Shown: in pieces, positions 1-7,446 of the stretch
Layout of the letters: each line of letters opens with the position of its first letter
Numbering within the stretch: position 1 is the stretch's first letter
DNA from: CBDEGR01 sp965237895
GTDB taxonomy: Bacteria > Acidobacteriota > Terriglobia > UBA7540 > JAPUME01
NCBI GenBank assembly: GCA_965237895.1
Contig: CBDEGR010000002.1
Location: 434,001 to 498,000, forward strand
Length of the DNA stretch: 64,000 bases
Direction: 5' to 3'
Position numbers and translations under genes: made by a program
The notes under the pieces: generated by a model
Seen by the model: only the letters and a program-made list of their open reading frames with translations
Database searches by the model: none
What the model was told of the DNA's origin: nothing

Positions 1-287
1 CTCTTGTCCCAGGCGGCCCCATCCGGCGGGGCCTCTTCCTTCGGCCAATAGCCTTCCGGGAAGTCGGGCGAGCCGTGCTTGGCGTTCCGGCTGAATTCCA
101 GAATATCCCACTTCGCGATTCGCAGATGTTCAAGCAGTTGCCATGCCGTGTGGGGAGCGCCTTGCGGCTTCTTCCCGCGCAGCTTGGCGGGGAACTCCTT
201 CACCACCTTCTCAAAACCCACATGCGCCCCGCGCCCGCGAAGCAGGTTCAACAGATGCTCCCGAATCGTTTTATCCTCTTTGCTCAC
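1..287 (-). CDS. DinB-like protein, 3' end beyond window edge
   Basis: This open frame runs off the left edge of the window, so only the first 95 residues are visible. It begins with GTG at 287, preceded by a GGAG ribosome site eight bases upstream. The visible sequence contains PHTAWQLLEHLRIAKWDILEF, which resembles the first helices of the DinB/YfiT-like four-helix fold, where a histidine near this position often binds metal. DinB-like proteins in this superfamily are mostly thiol-dependent transferases or uncharacterised stress proteins; no substrate can be named here. It is divergent from mqnE, with about 170 bases between the two starts. The family call rests on motif recognition alone and the C-terminal half is not visible. 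Confidence 0.6.
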   Translation of the reverse strand, partial: MSKEDKTIREHLLNLLRGRGAHVGFEKVVKEFPAKLRGKKPQGAPHTAWQLLEHLRIAKWDILEFSRNAKHGSPDFPEGYWPKEEAPPDGAAWDK

Positions 288-417
288 GGCAAATTCTCCG
301 TACTCCTTGTCGATTAAAAATCGATCTTAGGGGCCGTGCTTTTCCCTTGTCAATCGCCATCTACCAAATCTCGCCAACCTACTGAATAGAAAACAGTTAA
401 ATATTTTGCCGAACCGT

Positions 418-459
418 TTGCGCGGATTCGGGCTTTCGAGTAAAATTTCTAAAAGCCCG
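418..459 (+). promoter_or_regulatory. Candidate mqnE promoter and start-site stem-loop
   Basis: TTGCGC (418-423) and TAAAAT (441-446) are separated by 17 bases and would start transcription only a few bases before the ATG at 460. An eight-base inverted repeat, CGGGCTTT (429-436) and AAAGCCCG (452-459), ends exactly at the ATG. No Shine-Dalgarno sequence is visible. The -35 match is weak. Confidence 0.35.
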
Positions 460-1605
460 ATGAAAACACGCGAAATCCCTATTGAAGATTCCTCGCTCAA
501 GCCCATTGCCGAAAAGGTGGCTGCCGGCGAGCGGCTCGGCTTCGACGACGGCGTGGCTCTCTACCAGTCACAGGACCTGCTGACGGTGGGCCGTCTTGCC
601 AACCAGGTGCGCGAACAGCGGCACGGCGACCTGACCTACTTCAACGTCAACCGCCACCTCAACCCGACGAACGTCTGCGTGGCCAGTTGCCGCCTCTGCG
701 CCTTCGGGCGGAAGCCGGGTGGCGAGGGGTCCTACACCATGGCGCTCGAGGAGGCCTTCCAGACCGCCGCCGAGGGGTGGACGGAAGCGGTAACCGAGTT
801 TCACATTGTCGGCGGGCTGCATCCGGATTTACCGTTCAAGTACTACCTCGATCTGATTCGCGGGCTGCGGGAGCGGTTCCCCACGGTTCACCTCAAAGCG
901 CTCACCGCCGTCGAGATCGCCTACCTGGCGCGGCTTGCGAAAATTTCCGTACGGGATGTATTGGTGAAGCTGAAGGAAGCCGGGTTGGGGTCGCTGCCGG
1001 GAGGCGGAGCGGAGATCTTTGCGCCCAAGGTGCGGCGCGTGATCTGCGACCATAAGATCGGCGCGCACACTTGGTTGAAGGTTCACCGCTTGGCGCACGA
1101 GCTGGGTCTCAATTCGAACGCCACCATGCTCTACGGCCACATCGAAAGTGCCGATGACCGCACGGACCACCTGCTCCAACTGCGGAAGCTCCAAGATGAA
1201 GATGAGAGCAAAGACAAAGCGGGCGGATTTATGACCTTCATCCCGCTGGCGTTCCATCCGGAGAACACGGCGCTGGCACATCTGCCGAAGACCACCGGGG
1301 TTCAGGACCTGAAAAATATCGCCGTCGCGCGCCTGCTGCTCGACAACTTCCCGCACATCAAAGCCTACTGGATCATGATGACGCCGGAGGTGGCGCAGAT
1401 CGCCTTGCGCTTCGGCGCCGACGACCTCGACGGCACCGTGGTGGAGGAAAAAATCTATCACGACGCCGGCGCCACCACGGCGCAATCCCTCACGCGCTCG
1501 CAATTAATCGCCTTGATCCGCGCCGCAGGACGCGAACCCGTCGAGCGCGACACGCTCTATCGGCGCGTGAAACGTACCGAGACCGCCGTTACTCTCGAGG
1601 TGTAG
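460..1605 (+). CDS. mqnE: Aminodeoxyfutalosine synthase MqnE (radical SAM)
   Basis: MqnE is a radical S-adenosylmethionine enzyme that joins a SAM-derived adenosyl group to the enolpyruvyl ether of 3-hydroxybenzoate, giving aminodeoxyfutalosine in the futalosine route to menaquinone. The protein of about 381 residues carries the cluster motif CVASCRLC (Cys73, Cys77, Cys80). It also has family stretches such as HIVGGLHPDLPFKYYLDL, LPGGGAEIF, NATMLYGHIE, FIPLAFHPENT and FGADDLDGTVVEE, which separate MqnE from its relatives MqnC and CofH. I chose ATG 460 over the in-frame TTG at 406 because homology starts there. The gene ends inside the 3' end of the convergent membrane-protein gene (17-base overlap). 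Other mqn genes are not adjacent, but a UbiA-type prenyltransferase and UbiX lie near 40-42 kb. Confidence 0.92.
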   Translation: MKTREIPIEDSSLKPIAEKVAAGERLGFDDGVALYQSQDLLTVGRLANQVREQRHGDLTYFNVNRHLNPTNVCVASCRLCAFGRKPGGEGSYTMALEEAFQTAAEGWTEAVTEFHIVGGLHPDLPFKYYLDLIRGLRERFPTVHLKALTAVEIAYLARLAKISVRDVLVKLKEAGLGSLPGGGAEIFAPKVRRVICDHKIGAHTWLKVHRLAHELGLNSNATMLYGHIESADDRTDHLLQLRKLQDEDESKDKAGGFMTFIPLAFHPENTALAHLPKTTGVQDLKNIAVARLLLDNFPHIKAYWIMMTPEVAQIALRFGADDLDGTVVEEKIYHDAGATTAQSLTRSQLIALIRAAGREPVERDTLYRRVKRTETAVTLEV

Positions 1606-2971
1606 TCTCAACTTTTTTCCCCCCGCCGCGCATTATGAACAGAACAATTCCTAAAACAAAAACCGGGCCGTACTCGAGCCAGAGAATCAGCGGGGTGTCC
1701 TTATAAGTTCCCCATGCGGTGTATTCCATCACCGGCGCGTAGCCGAGCACCGCCGTAACGCTCATCAGCAGCCAGGCCGGATGCGGATGGAAGCAGAGGA
1801 AAGGGATCGCCCAGGTGAAGTACCAGGGAAAGGCATTCGGCGAGAAAAGCACCAAAGCGGCGGTTAGAACCAAGGCCGACTGGAGGATTTCCACTTTTTT
1901 CTTCAGCAGAACGGCAATGATACCCAACAAAAAAACGCCTGCCACTAATTGAGCCTGGAGGTGAGAGTTCCCACACCATCGAAGCAGCCGAAAGAGCCCG
2001 GCGTTGTTTTCATAATGGCGGACGAAGTGGCCGAGGCCGCTGAAGACCGTCTCGCCCGTTGTAACGAAGGGAAAATAGACCGCCAGCACCAATCCTCCGA
2101 ACAGGGCCACGTGCGGACCGAGATTTCTTAGTAACACGCCGCTTTTTAGCGGCTTTCCTCGGGGTTCGTTCCCACCCGTTTGCCAAGCTGTTTTCCAGAC
2201 AAAAGGAAGCAGAGTCAACGCGACGAACTTCGAAAGAAACGAAGCCGCCAAAAACATTGTTGCGAGAATAGGCCGTACTTTTATTGTAAAGAACAGCATG
2301 AGGAGCATCGTAAAGATCGCCAGCGAGTCATAGTGGCCTGAAGCGGCAAAGGATGTGACCACTAACGGATTCCAGGCGTAAAAGATGACCCGCGTGAGCG
2401 GCAGTCTCCGCGCCCGCAAGAGCAGCAGCAGGACTCCCGCCGAGGCCAGATCCAGCAAGACGAACAACCGCTTGAAGGCGGGGACCGAAGGGGCGATCTC
2501 GAAGTTCGCGGCAAAGGTCCACTCGGCCAACGGCGGGTAGACGGTTCGGAGGTGAGGCGTGCCGATGCGGGATGAGGCTTCATCCTCCGCCAGGAACTTT
2601 TCCAGACCGGGCGTCGAAGGCGTTACCGTATAGGGATTCAAGCCCGCCTGCTGGACGCGGCCCTGCCAGCGGTAGCGGTAGAGGTCCTGCGAGAGCGAGG
2701 GCCAAAGCGGCAGCAGCAGGATTCGAAACAGCAGCGCCCCGGCGAGAATGACCACAAGCCCCGCGCCGCCGACCCGATAATGCTCCGTCACTTGGCAGGC
2801 GGTGAGATAAATGATTCCGGCGACCAGCGAGAGGGCGACGAATTCCACCCCGTGCTCGGCCAGTCGCTCCCATTGTAGAAACGTGTAGTAGAGGGCCGCC
2901 AGCGCCCCGGCGGCAATCAAAAGCGCCAAAACGGAGCCGAACTGTATCCAAGAGGGGCGAGCGCGCTTCAT
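1589..2971 (-). CDS. Integral-membrane glycosyltransferase, GT87/mannosyltransferase-like
   Basis: This 460-residue protein has about ten hydrophobic segments and the loop sequence SQDLYRYRWQGRVQQAGLNP, which matches the D-x-YRY-W-G-R-V-x-x-G-x-NPY signature of polyprenyl-phosphate-dependent GT-C transferases (DUF2029/GT87 type). A second hallmark, TVYPPLAEW, follows. Such enzymes use lipid-linked sugars at the periplasmic face of the inner membrane to build glycolipids or polysaccharides; the actual sugar and acceptor cannot be told. The ATG at 2971 is the natural start. The 3' end overlaps mqnE by 17 bases. A soluble-domain GT2 gene is divergent at 3099, so the two may share a regulatory region and work on the same envelope glycan, but that is inference. 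Confidence 0.72.
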   Translation of the reverse strand: MKRARPSWIQFGSVLALLIAAGALAALYYTFLQWERLAEHGVEFVALSLVAGIIYLTACQVTEHYRVGGAGLVVILAGALLFRILLLPLWPSLSQDLYRYRWQGRVQQAGLNPYTVTPSTPGLEKFLAEDEASSRIGTPHLRTVYPPLAEWTFAANFEIAPSVPAFKRLFVLLDLASAGVLLLLLRARRLPLTRVIFYAWNPLVVTSFAASGHYDSLAIFTMLLMLFFTIKVRPILATMFLAASFLSKFVALTLLPFVWKTAWQTGGNEPRGKPLKSGVLLRNLGPHVALFGGLVLAVYFPFVTTGETVFSGLGHFVRHYENNAGLFRLLRWCGNSHLQAQLVAGVFLLGIIAVLLKKKVEILQSALVLTAALVLFSPNAFPWYFTWAIPFLCFHPHPAWLLMSVTAVLGYAPVMEYTAWGTYKDTPLILWLEYGPVFVLGIVLFIMRGGGKKVETTPRE

Positions 2972-3098
2972 AAGAAAAAAGACGATGAAGTATGTTACCC
3001 TAAGGTTTCTTTAGTTCTGAGGTCGTCCCGCTTTTCGCGATCCGATTTTCACGAGCCGACTGGGGCGGCGGGTTCGCCCCGCCTGATTTCCCTATACG

Positions 3099-4610
3099 AT
3101 GAACCTACTCGAATCGGCTGTTCTAATCTCCTATTTTACGGTACTCGTCGTCCTGGCCGTCTACGGAGTCCACCGTTACTACCTGACGTATCTCTACGTT
3201 CGCAACCGCCACCGGATTCCCCGTCCCCAGGGAACGTTCAACCGGCTGCCGCACCTCACCGTGCAGCTTCCGATCTTTAACGAACGCTACGTGGTGCGGC
3301 GTCTGCTGGAAGCCGTCACGCGGCTCGACTACCCGCGCGGGCTTCTCGAGATTCAGGTGCTCGACGACTCCACCGACGAAACCTGCGAGATCGCCCGCCG
3401 CCTGGCCGACGAGTTTGCCCGGAAAGGATTCCGGGTACGTTACCTGCATCGGAAATCGCGCACCGGATACAAGGCCGGAGCGCTGGCCGAAGGGCTGAAA
3501 ACGGCGGAGGGGGAATTCGTCGCCATCTTCGACGCCGACTTCGTGCCGCCGCCCGAAACCTTGCGCCGCATGATCCACTACTTCACCGACCCCCAGGTCG
3601 GCATGGTGCAGGGCCGCTGGACATGGCTCAATCGCTGTTATTCTCTTCTGACGCGCGTTCAATCCATCATTCTCGACGGCCACTTCGTCATCGAGCACGG
3701 CGGGCGGAATTTTTCCGGCCTCTTCTTCAACTTCAACGGCACGGCCGGCATGTGGCGCCGCGCGGCCATTGAAGACGCCGGCGGCTGGCATCACGACACG
3801 CTGACCGAAGACACCGACCTCAGCTACCGCGCGCAGATGAACGGCTGGAAGTTCGTCTACGATCCCCGGATCGAGTGCCCCTCGGAGCTGCCGGTGGAGA
3901 TGAACGCCTTCAAGCTGCAACAGGCGCGCTGGGCCAAGGGGCTCATCCAGAACGCCCGGAAGCTGCTGCCGCAGATCTGGGCCTCAGACCTTCCGCTCCG
4001 CGTAAAATCGGAAGCCTTCTTCCATTTGACGGCGAACGTCAGCTATCCGCTCATGCTCGTGCTGGCCCACCTGATTCTTCCGGCCATGATCCTCCGCGCG
4101 CACCAGGGTTGGGCGTACGTTCTACTCATTGACATCCCGCTCTTCCTGGCGGCGACGGGTTCGGTGACCTCTTTCTATATGGTCGCGCAGCGCGAGCTCT
4201 ACCCGCGCCGTTGGACCGGCAGCCTCAAGTGTATTCCCCTGCTGATGGCCACCGGCATCGGCCTCTCACTCGGCAACGCGAAGGCAGTAGCGGAAGCGCT
4301 CCTGGGGCATCGGTCCGGATTCGAGCGCACGCCGAAATACTGCGTTGCGGGGCCGAGTGACGCCTGGGAGAAGAAGGGCTACACGTCCGAGAGGGGCTGG
4401 ACTCCTCTTGTTGAACTTCTTCACGGCATCTATTTCAGCTTTATTGTCTATTATGCGCTGACCGCGCCCCACTACTTCATCATTCCTTTTCTTTCGCTCT
4501 TCGTGGCGGGGTATTTCTACCTGGGCGGGATGTCGCTGTTCCAGAAGCCCCTACGCCGGTGGCTTACGGCGCGCACGGCGGTGAGGCCTCTCCCTTCCCT
4601 TTCTCCTTGA
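3099..4610 (+). CDS. Processive GT2 glycosyltransferase (cellulose/glucomannan-synthase-like)
   Basis: The 503-residue protein has an N-terminal membrane segment, a cytoplasmic GT2 catalytic domain and about four C-terminal membrane segments. This layout is typical of CslA/CESA-like processive beta-glycosyltransferases. All catalytic motifs are visible in order: LDDSTDET, the metal-binding FDADFVPP, TEDTDLSYR and QQARWAKG (the QxxRW motif). Such enzymes take nucleotide sugars in the cytosol and push the growing polysaccharide through the membrane. The polymer is unknown; there is no BcsB-, PilZ- or export-porin gene adjacent. The ATG at 3099 has no clear ribosome site, but a GC-rich inverted repeat (about 3064-3084) lies in the leader. 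It is divergent from the GT87-like gene. Confidence 0.82.
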   Translation: MNLLESAVLISYFTVLVVLAVYGVHRYYLTYLYVRNRHRIPRPQGTFNRLPHLTVQLPIFNERYVVRRLLEAVTRLDYPRGLLEIQVLDDSTDETCEIARRLADEFARKGFRVRYLHRKSRTGYKAGALAEGLKTAEGEFVAIFDADFVPPPETLRRMIHYFTDPQVGMVQGRWTWLNRCYSLLTRVQSIILDGHFVIEHGGRNFSGLFFNFNGTAGMWRRAAIEDAGGWHHDTLTEDTDLSYRAQMNGWKFVYDPRIECPSELPVEMNAFKLQQARWAKGLIQNARKLLPQIWASDLPLRVKSEAFFHLTANVSYPLMLVLAHLILPAMILRAHQGWAYVLLIDIPLFLAATGSVTSFYMVAQRELYPRRWTGSLKCIPLLMATGIGLSLGNAKAVAEALLGHRSGFERTPKYCVAGPSDAWEKKGYTSERGWTPLVELLHGIYFSFIVYYALTAPHYFIIPFLSLFVAGYFYLGGMSLFQKPLRRWLTARTAVRPLPSLSP

Positions 4611-4647
4611 TGAACGGATTGGTTGGGAATCTTTTTCCTCCACTTTT

Positions 4648-6159
4648 TCACCTTCCCATGGAGATCGTCATAAAAAAGGTGAACCCCTGCCGGTTGATCA
4701 GCAGGATGGCGGCCTCTTCCTCCAGGTTCACCGTCAAGCGCTCGAAGTCCTGAAGCGACCGCACCGCGCGCCGGTTGACCTCCAGGATGACGTCGCCGCG
4801 GCCGAGTCCCGCCCATCCGGCCGGGCTGCGGCGGCCGACGCGCGTGACGACCACGCCTTCGAGCTCCGCCGGCAGGTGCAGTTGATTCAAAATTTCAGGG
4901 GTCAGCTCCATCACTTCGACGCCGCGCAGGACGTTCCGGCCGCGTGCGCCGTCTCCGCTACCCCGCCCGCTGCTTCTTCCTGCTTGGGAGGAGGGTTGCT
5001 CGCCGACCGTCACCGGCAGGCCGGCCGGCTTTCCGTCCCGCAGGATTTTAAGGCGGACCTTCGTCTCCGGAGCAGTGGATGCGACGACGGCGCGCCATTG
5101 GTCCGCCGAGCGAATCGGCATACCGTTGATTTCCAAAATAACGTCGCCCCGGCGGAGGTTCGACTTCGCCGCCGGGGCGCTCGAAGAGATACTCGAAACC
5201 AGAACGCCCTCCAGCGAAGGTGCGTTGAACTGTTTGGCCAGCGTCGGCGTCAGGTCCACCACGCTAACGCCCAGGAAGCCCCGGACCACGCGGCCGGTCG
5301 CGACCAGACTGTCATAGACGGAGCGGGCCATGGCGCTGGGAATAGCGAAGCCGACGCCGCTGAAGCCTCCCTGGTTGGGGCTGTAGATGGCCGTGTTGAT
5401 GCCGACCAGCTCGCCGCGGACGTTCACCAGCGCGCCGCCCGAGTTGCCGACGTTGATGGCCGCATCGGTCTGGATAAAATCGCCGTATTGGGCGATGCCG
5501 AGGCCGGCGCGGCCCACGGCGCTGACGATGCCTCGGGTCACGGTGAAGTTGAGCCCGAAGGGGTTGCCGAAGGCCATGACCGTATCGCCCACCTTGAGCT
5601 TGGTCGAATCCCCCCAGCGGATGAAGGGCAGGTCCTTGGCGTCCACCTTGATGACGGCCACCTCGGTCGCCTCGTCCGTGCCGATCAACTCAGCCGGAAA
5701 CTCGCGGCGGTCCGCCAAGAGGACCTTGATCTCGTCGGCCCGCGCGATGACGTGGTTGTTCGTCACGATGTAGCCTTCCGGCGACACCAGGACGCCGCTG
5801 CCGAGCGACCGCTGCACCTGCTGGCGGGGAACGCCGAAGATGTCGCCAAAGAACCGGCGGAAGAAGGGGTCAGAGGCGAAGGGCGACTCCTGCACCCGCA
5901 CCGCCTTCCGCGCGCCGACGTTCACCACGGCCGGCGTGACGGCCTCGGCGATGGAGGCGAACGCACGGTTCTGGGCTTCGAGAATTTCTATCTGCGCTTC
6001 GCTGAGGCGGGGGCTGCTGCTGCCGACGGCCGCGACCGACTGCGGATAGGTCCGTTCGGCGAAGTAGAAGACGCCGGAGAGGGCCAGGCACATGACGCCG
6101 ATCAGGACCAGGCTGAAGCCCAAAAGATTCTCTCTTAACAGCACCCTGATTCCCTTCAT
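4648..6159 (-). CDS. Periplasmic serine protease HtrA/DegP-like, two PDZ domains
   Basis: HtrA proteases degrade or hold misfolded proteins in the periplasm. This 503-residue protein has an N-terminal membrane anchor (about residues 13-33), a trypsin-like domain with His136 (VTNNHVI) and Ser240 (GNSGGALVN), then two PDZ domains (about 285-380 and 415-500). The start at 6159 has an AGGAGG site eight bases upstream, better than the in-frame ATG at 6183. Unusually, the position of the catalytic Asp (usually T-D-L/V-A-V) reads ATEVAVIKV, so the acid is Glu166, encoded by GAG. Either the triad is Ser-His-Glu or the protease is weak and acts more as a chaperone. The upstream region contains a 13-base tandem repeat (6245-6278). 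Confidence 0.85.
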   Translation of the reverse strand: MKGIRVLLRENLLGFSLVLIGVMCLALSGVFYFAERTYPQSVAAVGSSSPRLSEAQIEILEAQNRAFASIAEAVTPAVVNVGARKAVRVQESPFASDPFFRRFFGDIFGVPRQQVQRSLGSGVLVSPEGYIVTNNHVIARADEIKVLLADRREFPAELIGTDEATEVAVIKVDAKDLPFIRWGDSTKLKVGDTVMAFGNPFGLNFTVTRGIVSAVGRAGLGIAQYGDFIQTDAAINVGNSGGALVNVRGELVGINTAIYSPNQGGFSGVGFAIPSAMARSVYDSLVATGRVVRGFLGVSVVDLTPTLAKQFNAPSLEGVLVSSISSSAPAAKSNLRRGDVILEINGMPIRSADQWRAVVASTAPETKVRLKILRDGKPAGLPVTVGEQPSSQAGRSSGRGSGDGARGRNVLRGVEVMELTPEILNQLHLPAELEGVVVTRVGRRSPAGWAGLGRGDVILEVNRRAVRSLQDFERLTVNLEEEAAILLINRQGFTFFMTISMGR

Positions 6160-6244
6160 GCGTGCATCCTCCTGACGGGACATCCTTCCCTACTTACGGG
6201 CTCTACTTCCGGGAATGGAACCGACCTAAAGATATCTGCTTCCC

Positions 6245-6278
6245 TTCTATTCTATGCTTCTATTCTATGCTTCTATTT
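6245..6278. repeat. 13-base tandem repeat upstream of htrA
   Basis: The unit TTCTATTCTATGC occurs twice head to tail (6245-6257 and 6258-6270), followed by a partial third copy. On the minus strand each unit provides a TAGAAT-like hexamer, so it could hold overlapping -10 elements for htrA, although no good -35 was found. Confidence 0.7.
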
Positions 6279-6408
6279 TAATCCAGATAGGCTTTGATGG
6301 GGGACGATTCGTGGGGGAGGCCCTTCCCCCACCCTTTCCTCGGGAAAGGATGGGGCACCCGCTGTGTCGTGCCTTGTCTCGGCCGGCGCAGGCCCCGGAA
6401 AAACCGCG

Positions 6409-6448
6409 GAAAAAGAAAAGCCGGGCAAGCCGCAAGGGGCCGCCCGGC
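6409..6448 (-). terminator. Rho-independent terminator of the isc operon
   Basis: Read on the minus strand, GCCGGGC (6448-6442) and GCCCGGC (6426-6420) form a seven-base-pair GC stem, followed at once by TTTTCTTTTT. It lies downstream of iscA and the pseudogene remnant and ends the minus-strand operon. Confidence 0.75.
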
Positions 6449-6476
6449 AGGGAGGAGGAGAAAGTTTCCGTCCGGC

Positions 6477-6617
6477 TCAGCACTTGGGCCGGTGGTAGCT
6501 GAGGATGCGGGTCGAGGTCATATCTCCGCTCAGGACCTTGGCCGCTTGGTCGAAGTGGACCGCCACGCCGCCGTTAGTGGTAATGGTGTCGGCGATGATG
6601 CCCCCGCTTACCAAGAC
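6477..6617 (-). pseudogene. Remnant of a PilX/DUF7305-like protein C-terminus
   Basis: Directly downstream of iscA the minus strand reads about 46 codons, including VSGGIIADTITTNGGVAVHF, before a stop at 6477. The G-x-I-x-A-x-x-I pattern followed by G-x-x-x-VHFD resembles the C-terminal beta-helical repeat of pilus-associated DUF7305/PilX-type proteins. No start codon or upstream part of such a gene exists; upstream lies the end of iscA in another frame. I read it as the tail of a gene otherwise deleted. The family assignment is tentative. Confidence 0.35.
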
Positions 6618-6636
6618 TCTTCGCCGGGGGGGGAAA

Positions 6637-6960
6637 TCAGACGGAAAACGAAGATCCGCAGCCGCAACTCCGCGACGCATTCGGATTGGTGAAAACAAAT
6701 CCTCGGCCGTTCAGCCCGTCGCTGAATTCCAATATCATCCCGTTCAGATAGAGGTAACTCTTCGGGTCCACGAAGATTTTGACCCCGTCAATTTCAAACA
6801 CCTTATCGCGGGGGTGGGGCTGGGAATCGAACCGAAGCGAGTAGCTCAACCCGGAACAGCCGCCGCCGACCACTCCGACACGCATGCCTCCCTCATCAAG
6901 ATTTTGCTGCTCCATCAGCTCGCGAATCTGGCCGGCCGCTTTCTCGGTAACTTCAATCAT
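6637..6960 (-). CDS. iscA: A-type Fe-S carrier IscA/ErpA
   Basis: A-type carriers pass Fe-S clusters from the IscU scaffold to target apoproteins. This 107-residue HesB-like protein has the three conserved cysteines: one in GGGCSGLSYSL and two in the C-terminal SCGCGSSFSV. It also has FVDPKSYLYLNGMILEFSDG and the family ending FTNPNASRSCGCG. Its length and motifs fit ErpA or IscA equally; the IscA name rests on its place as the last gene of the iscR-iscS-iscU operon. It starts 36 bases after iscU with no clear ribosome site. It is followed by a gene remnant and a terminator. Confidence 0.88.
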   Translation of the reverse strand: MIEVTEKAAGQIRELMEQQNLDEGGMRVGVVGGGCSGLSYSLRFDSQPHPRDKVFEIDGVKIFVDPKSYLYLNGMILEFSDGLNGRGFVFTNPNASRSCGCGSSFSV

Positions 6961-6996
6961 AAATTTGCACTCAACCTTTTCGGAAGGGTTCCGTCG

Positions 6997-7416
6997 TCAT
7001 TGTTCCTTCGCCGCCGTCGAGGTTTCCTGCTTCTCTCCCCGACTCTCCGCCTTCTCTTTCCAGTCGCTGACCGCGGCCTTGATGGCATCTTCGGCCAGCA
7101 CCGAACAGTGGATCTTGACGGGCGGCAGGCTCAGCTCTTCGACGATCTCGGAGTTCTTGATTTCGAAGGCTTCCTGAATCGTCCTCCCCTTTACCCACTC
7201 GGTGGCAAGGCTGGAGCTGGCGATTGCGCTGCCGCAGCCGAAGGTTTTGAATTTGGCGTCCTCGATAACGGACGTTTCCGGGTTCACCCTCAGTTGCAGC
7301 TTCATCACGTCGCCGCACTCCGGCGCGCCCACCATACCGGTTCCGACATTGGGGTCTTCTTTCGGCATGCTGCCGATATTGCGAGGATTGCTGTAGTGAT
7401 CAATTACCTTATCCGA
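6997..7416 (-). CDS. iscU: Fe-S cluster scaffold IscU, no standard start codon
   Basis: IscU is the scaffold on which IscS-derived sulfur and iron are assembled. All three ligand cysteines are present (APECGD, FGCGSAI, KIHCSVL), as is the LPPVK motif known to bind the HscA chaperone, although hscA, hscB and fdx are not in the operon. The first ATG (7368) would give 123 residues, but 16 codons upstream of it read SDKVIDHYSNPRNIGS, the conserved IscU N-terminus. No ATG, GTG or TTG lies in frame between these codons and the preceding stop at 7435-7437. The only near-start is ATT at 7404. I therefore mark the homology limit as the start; use of a non-AUG start or a sequence error are both possible. 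Confidence 0.88.
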   Translation of the reverse strand, partial: SDKVIDHYSNPRNIGSMPKEDPNVGTGMVGAPECGDVMKLQLRVNPETSVIEDAKFKTFGCGSAIASSSLATEWVKGRTIQEAFEIKNSEIVEELSLPPVKIHCSVLAEDAIKAAVSDWKEKAESRGEKQETSTAAKEQ

Positions 7417-7446
7417 TGTGGTTCGTTTCCCTTTCTAAAATTCCAA

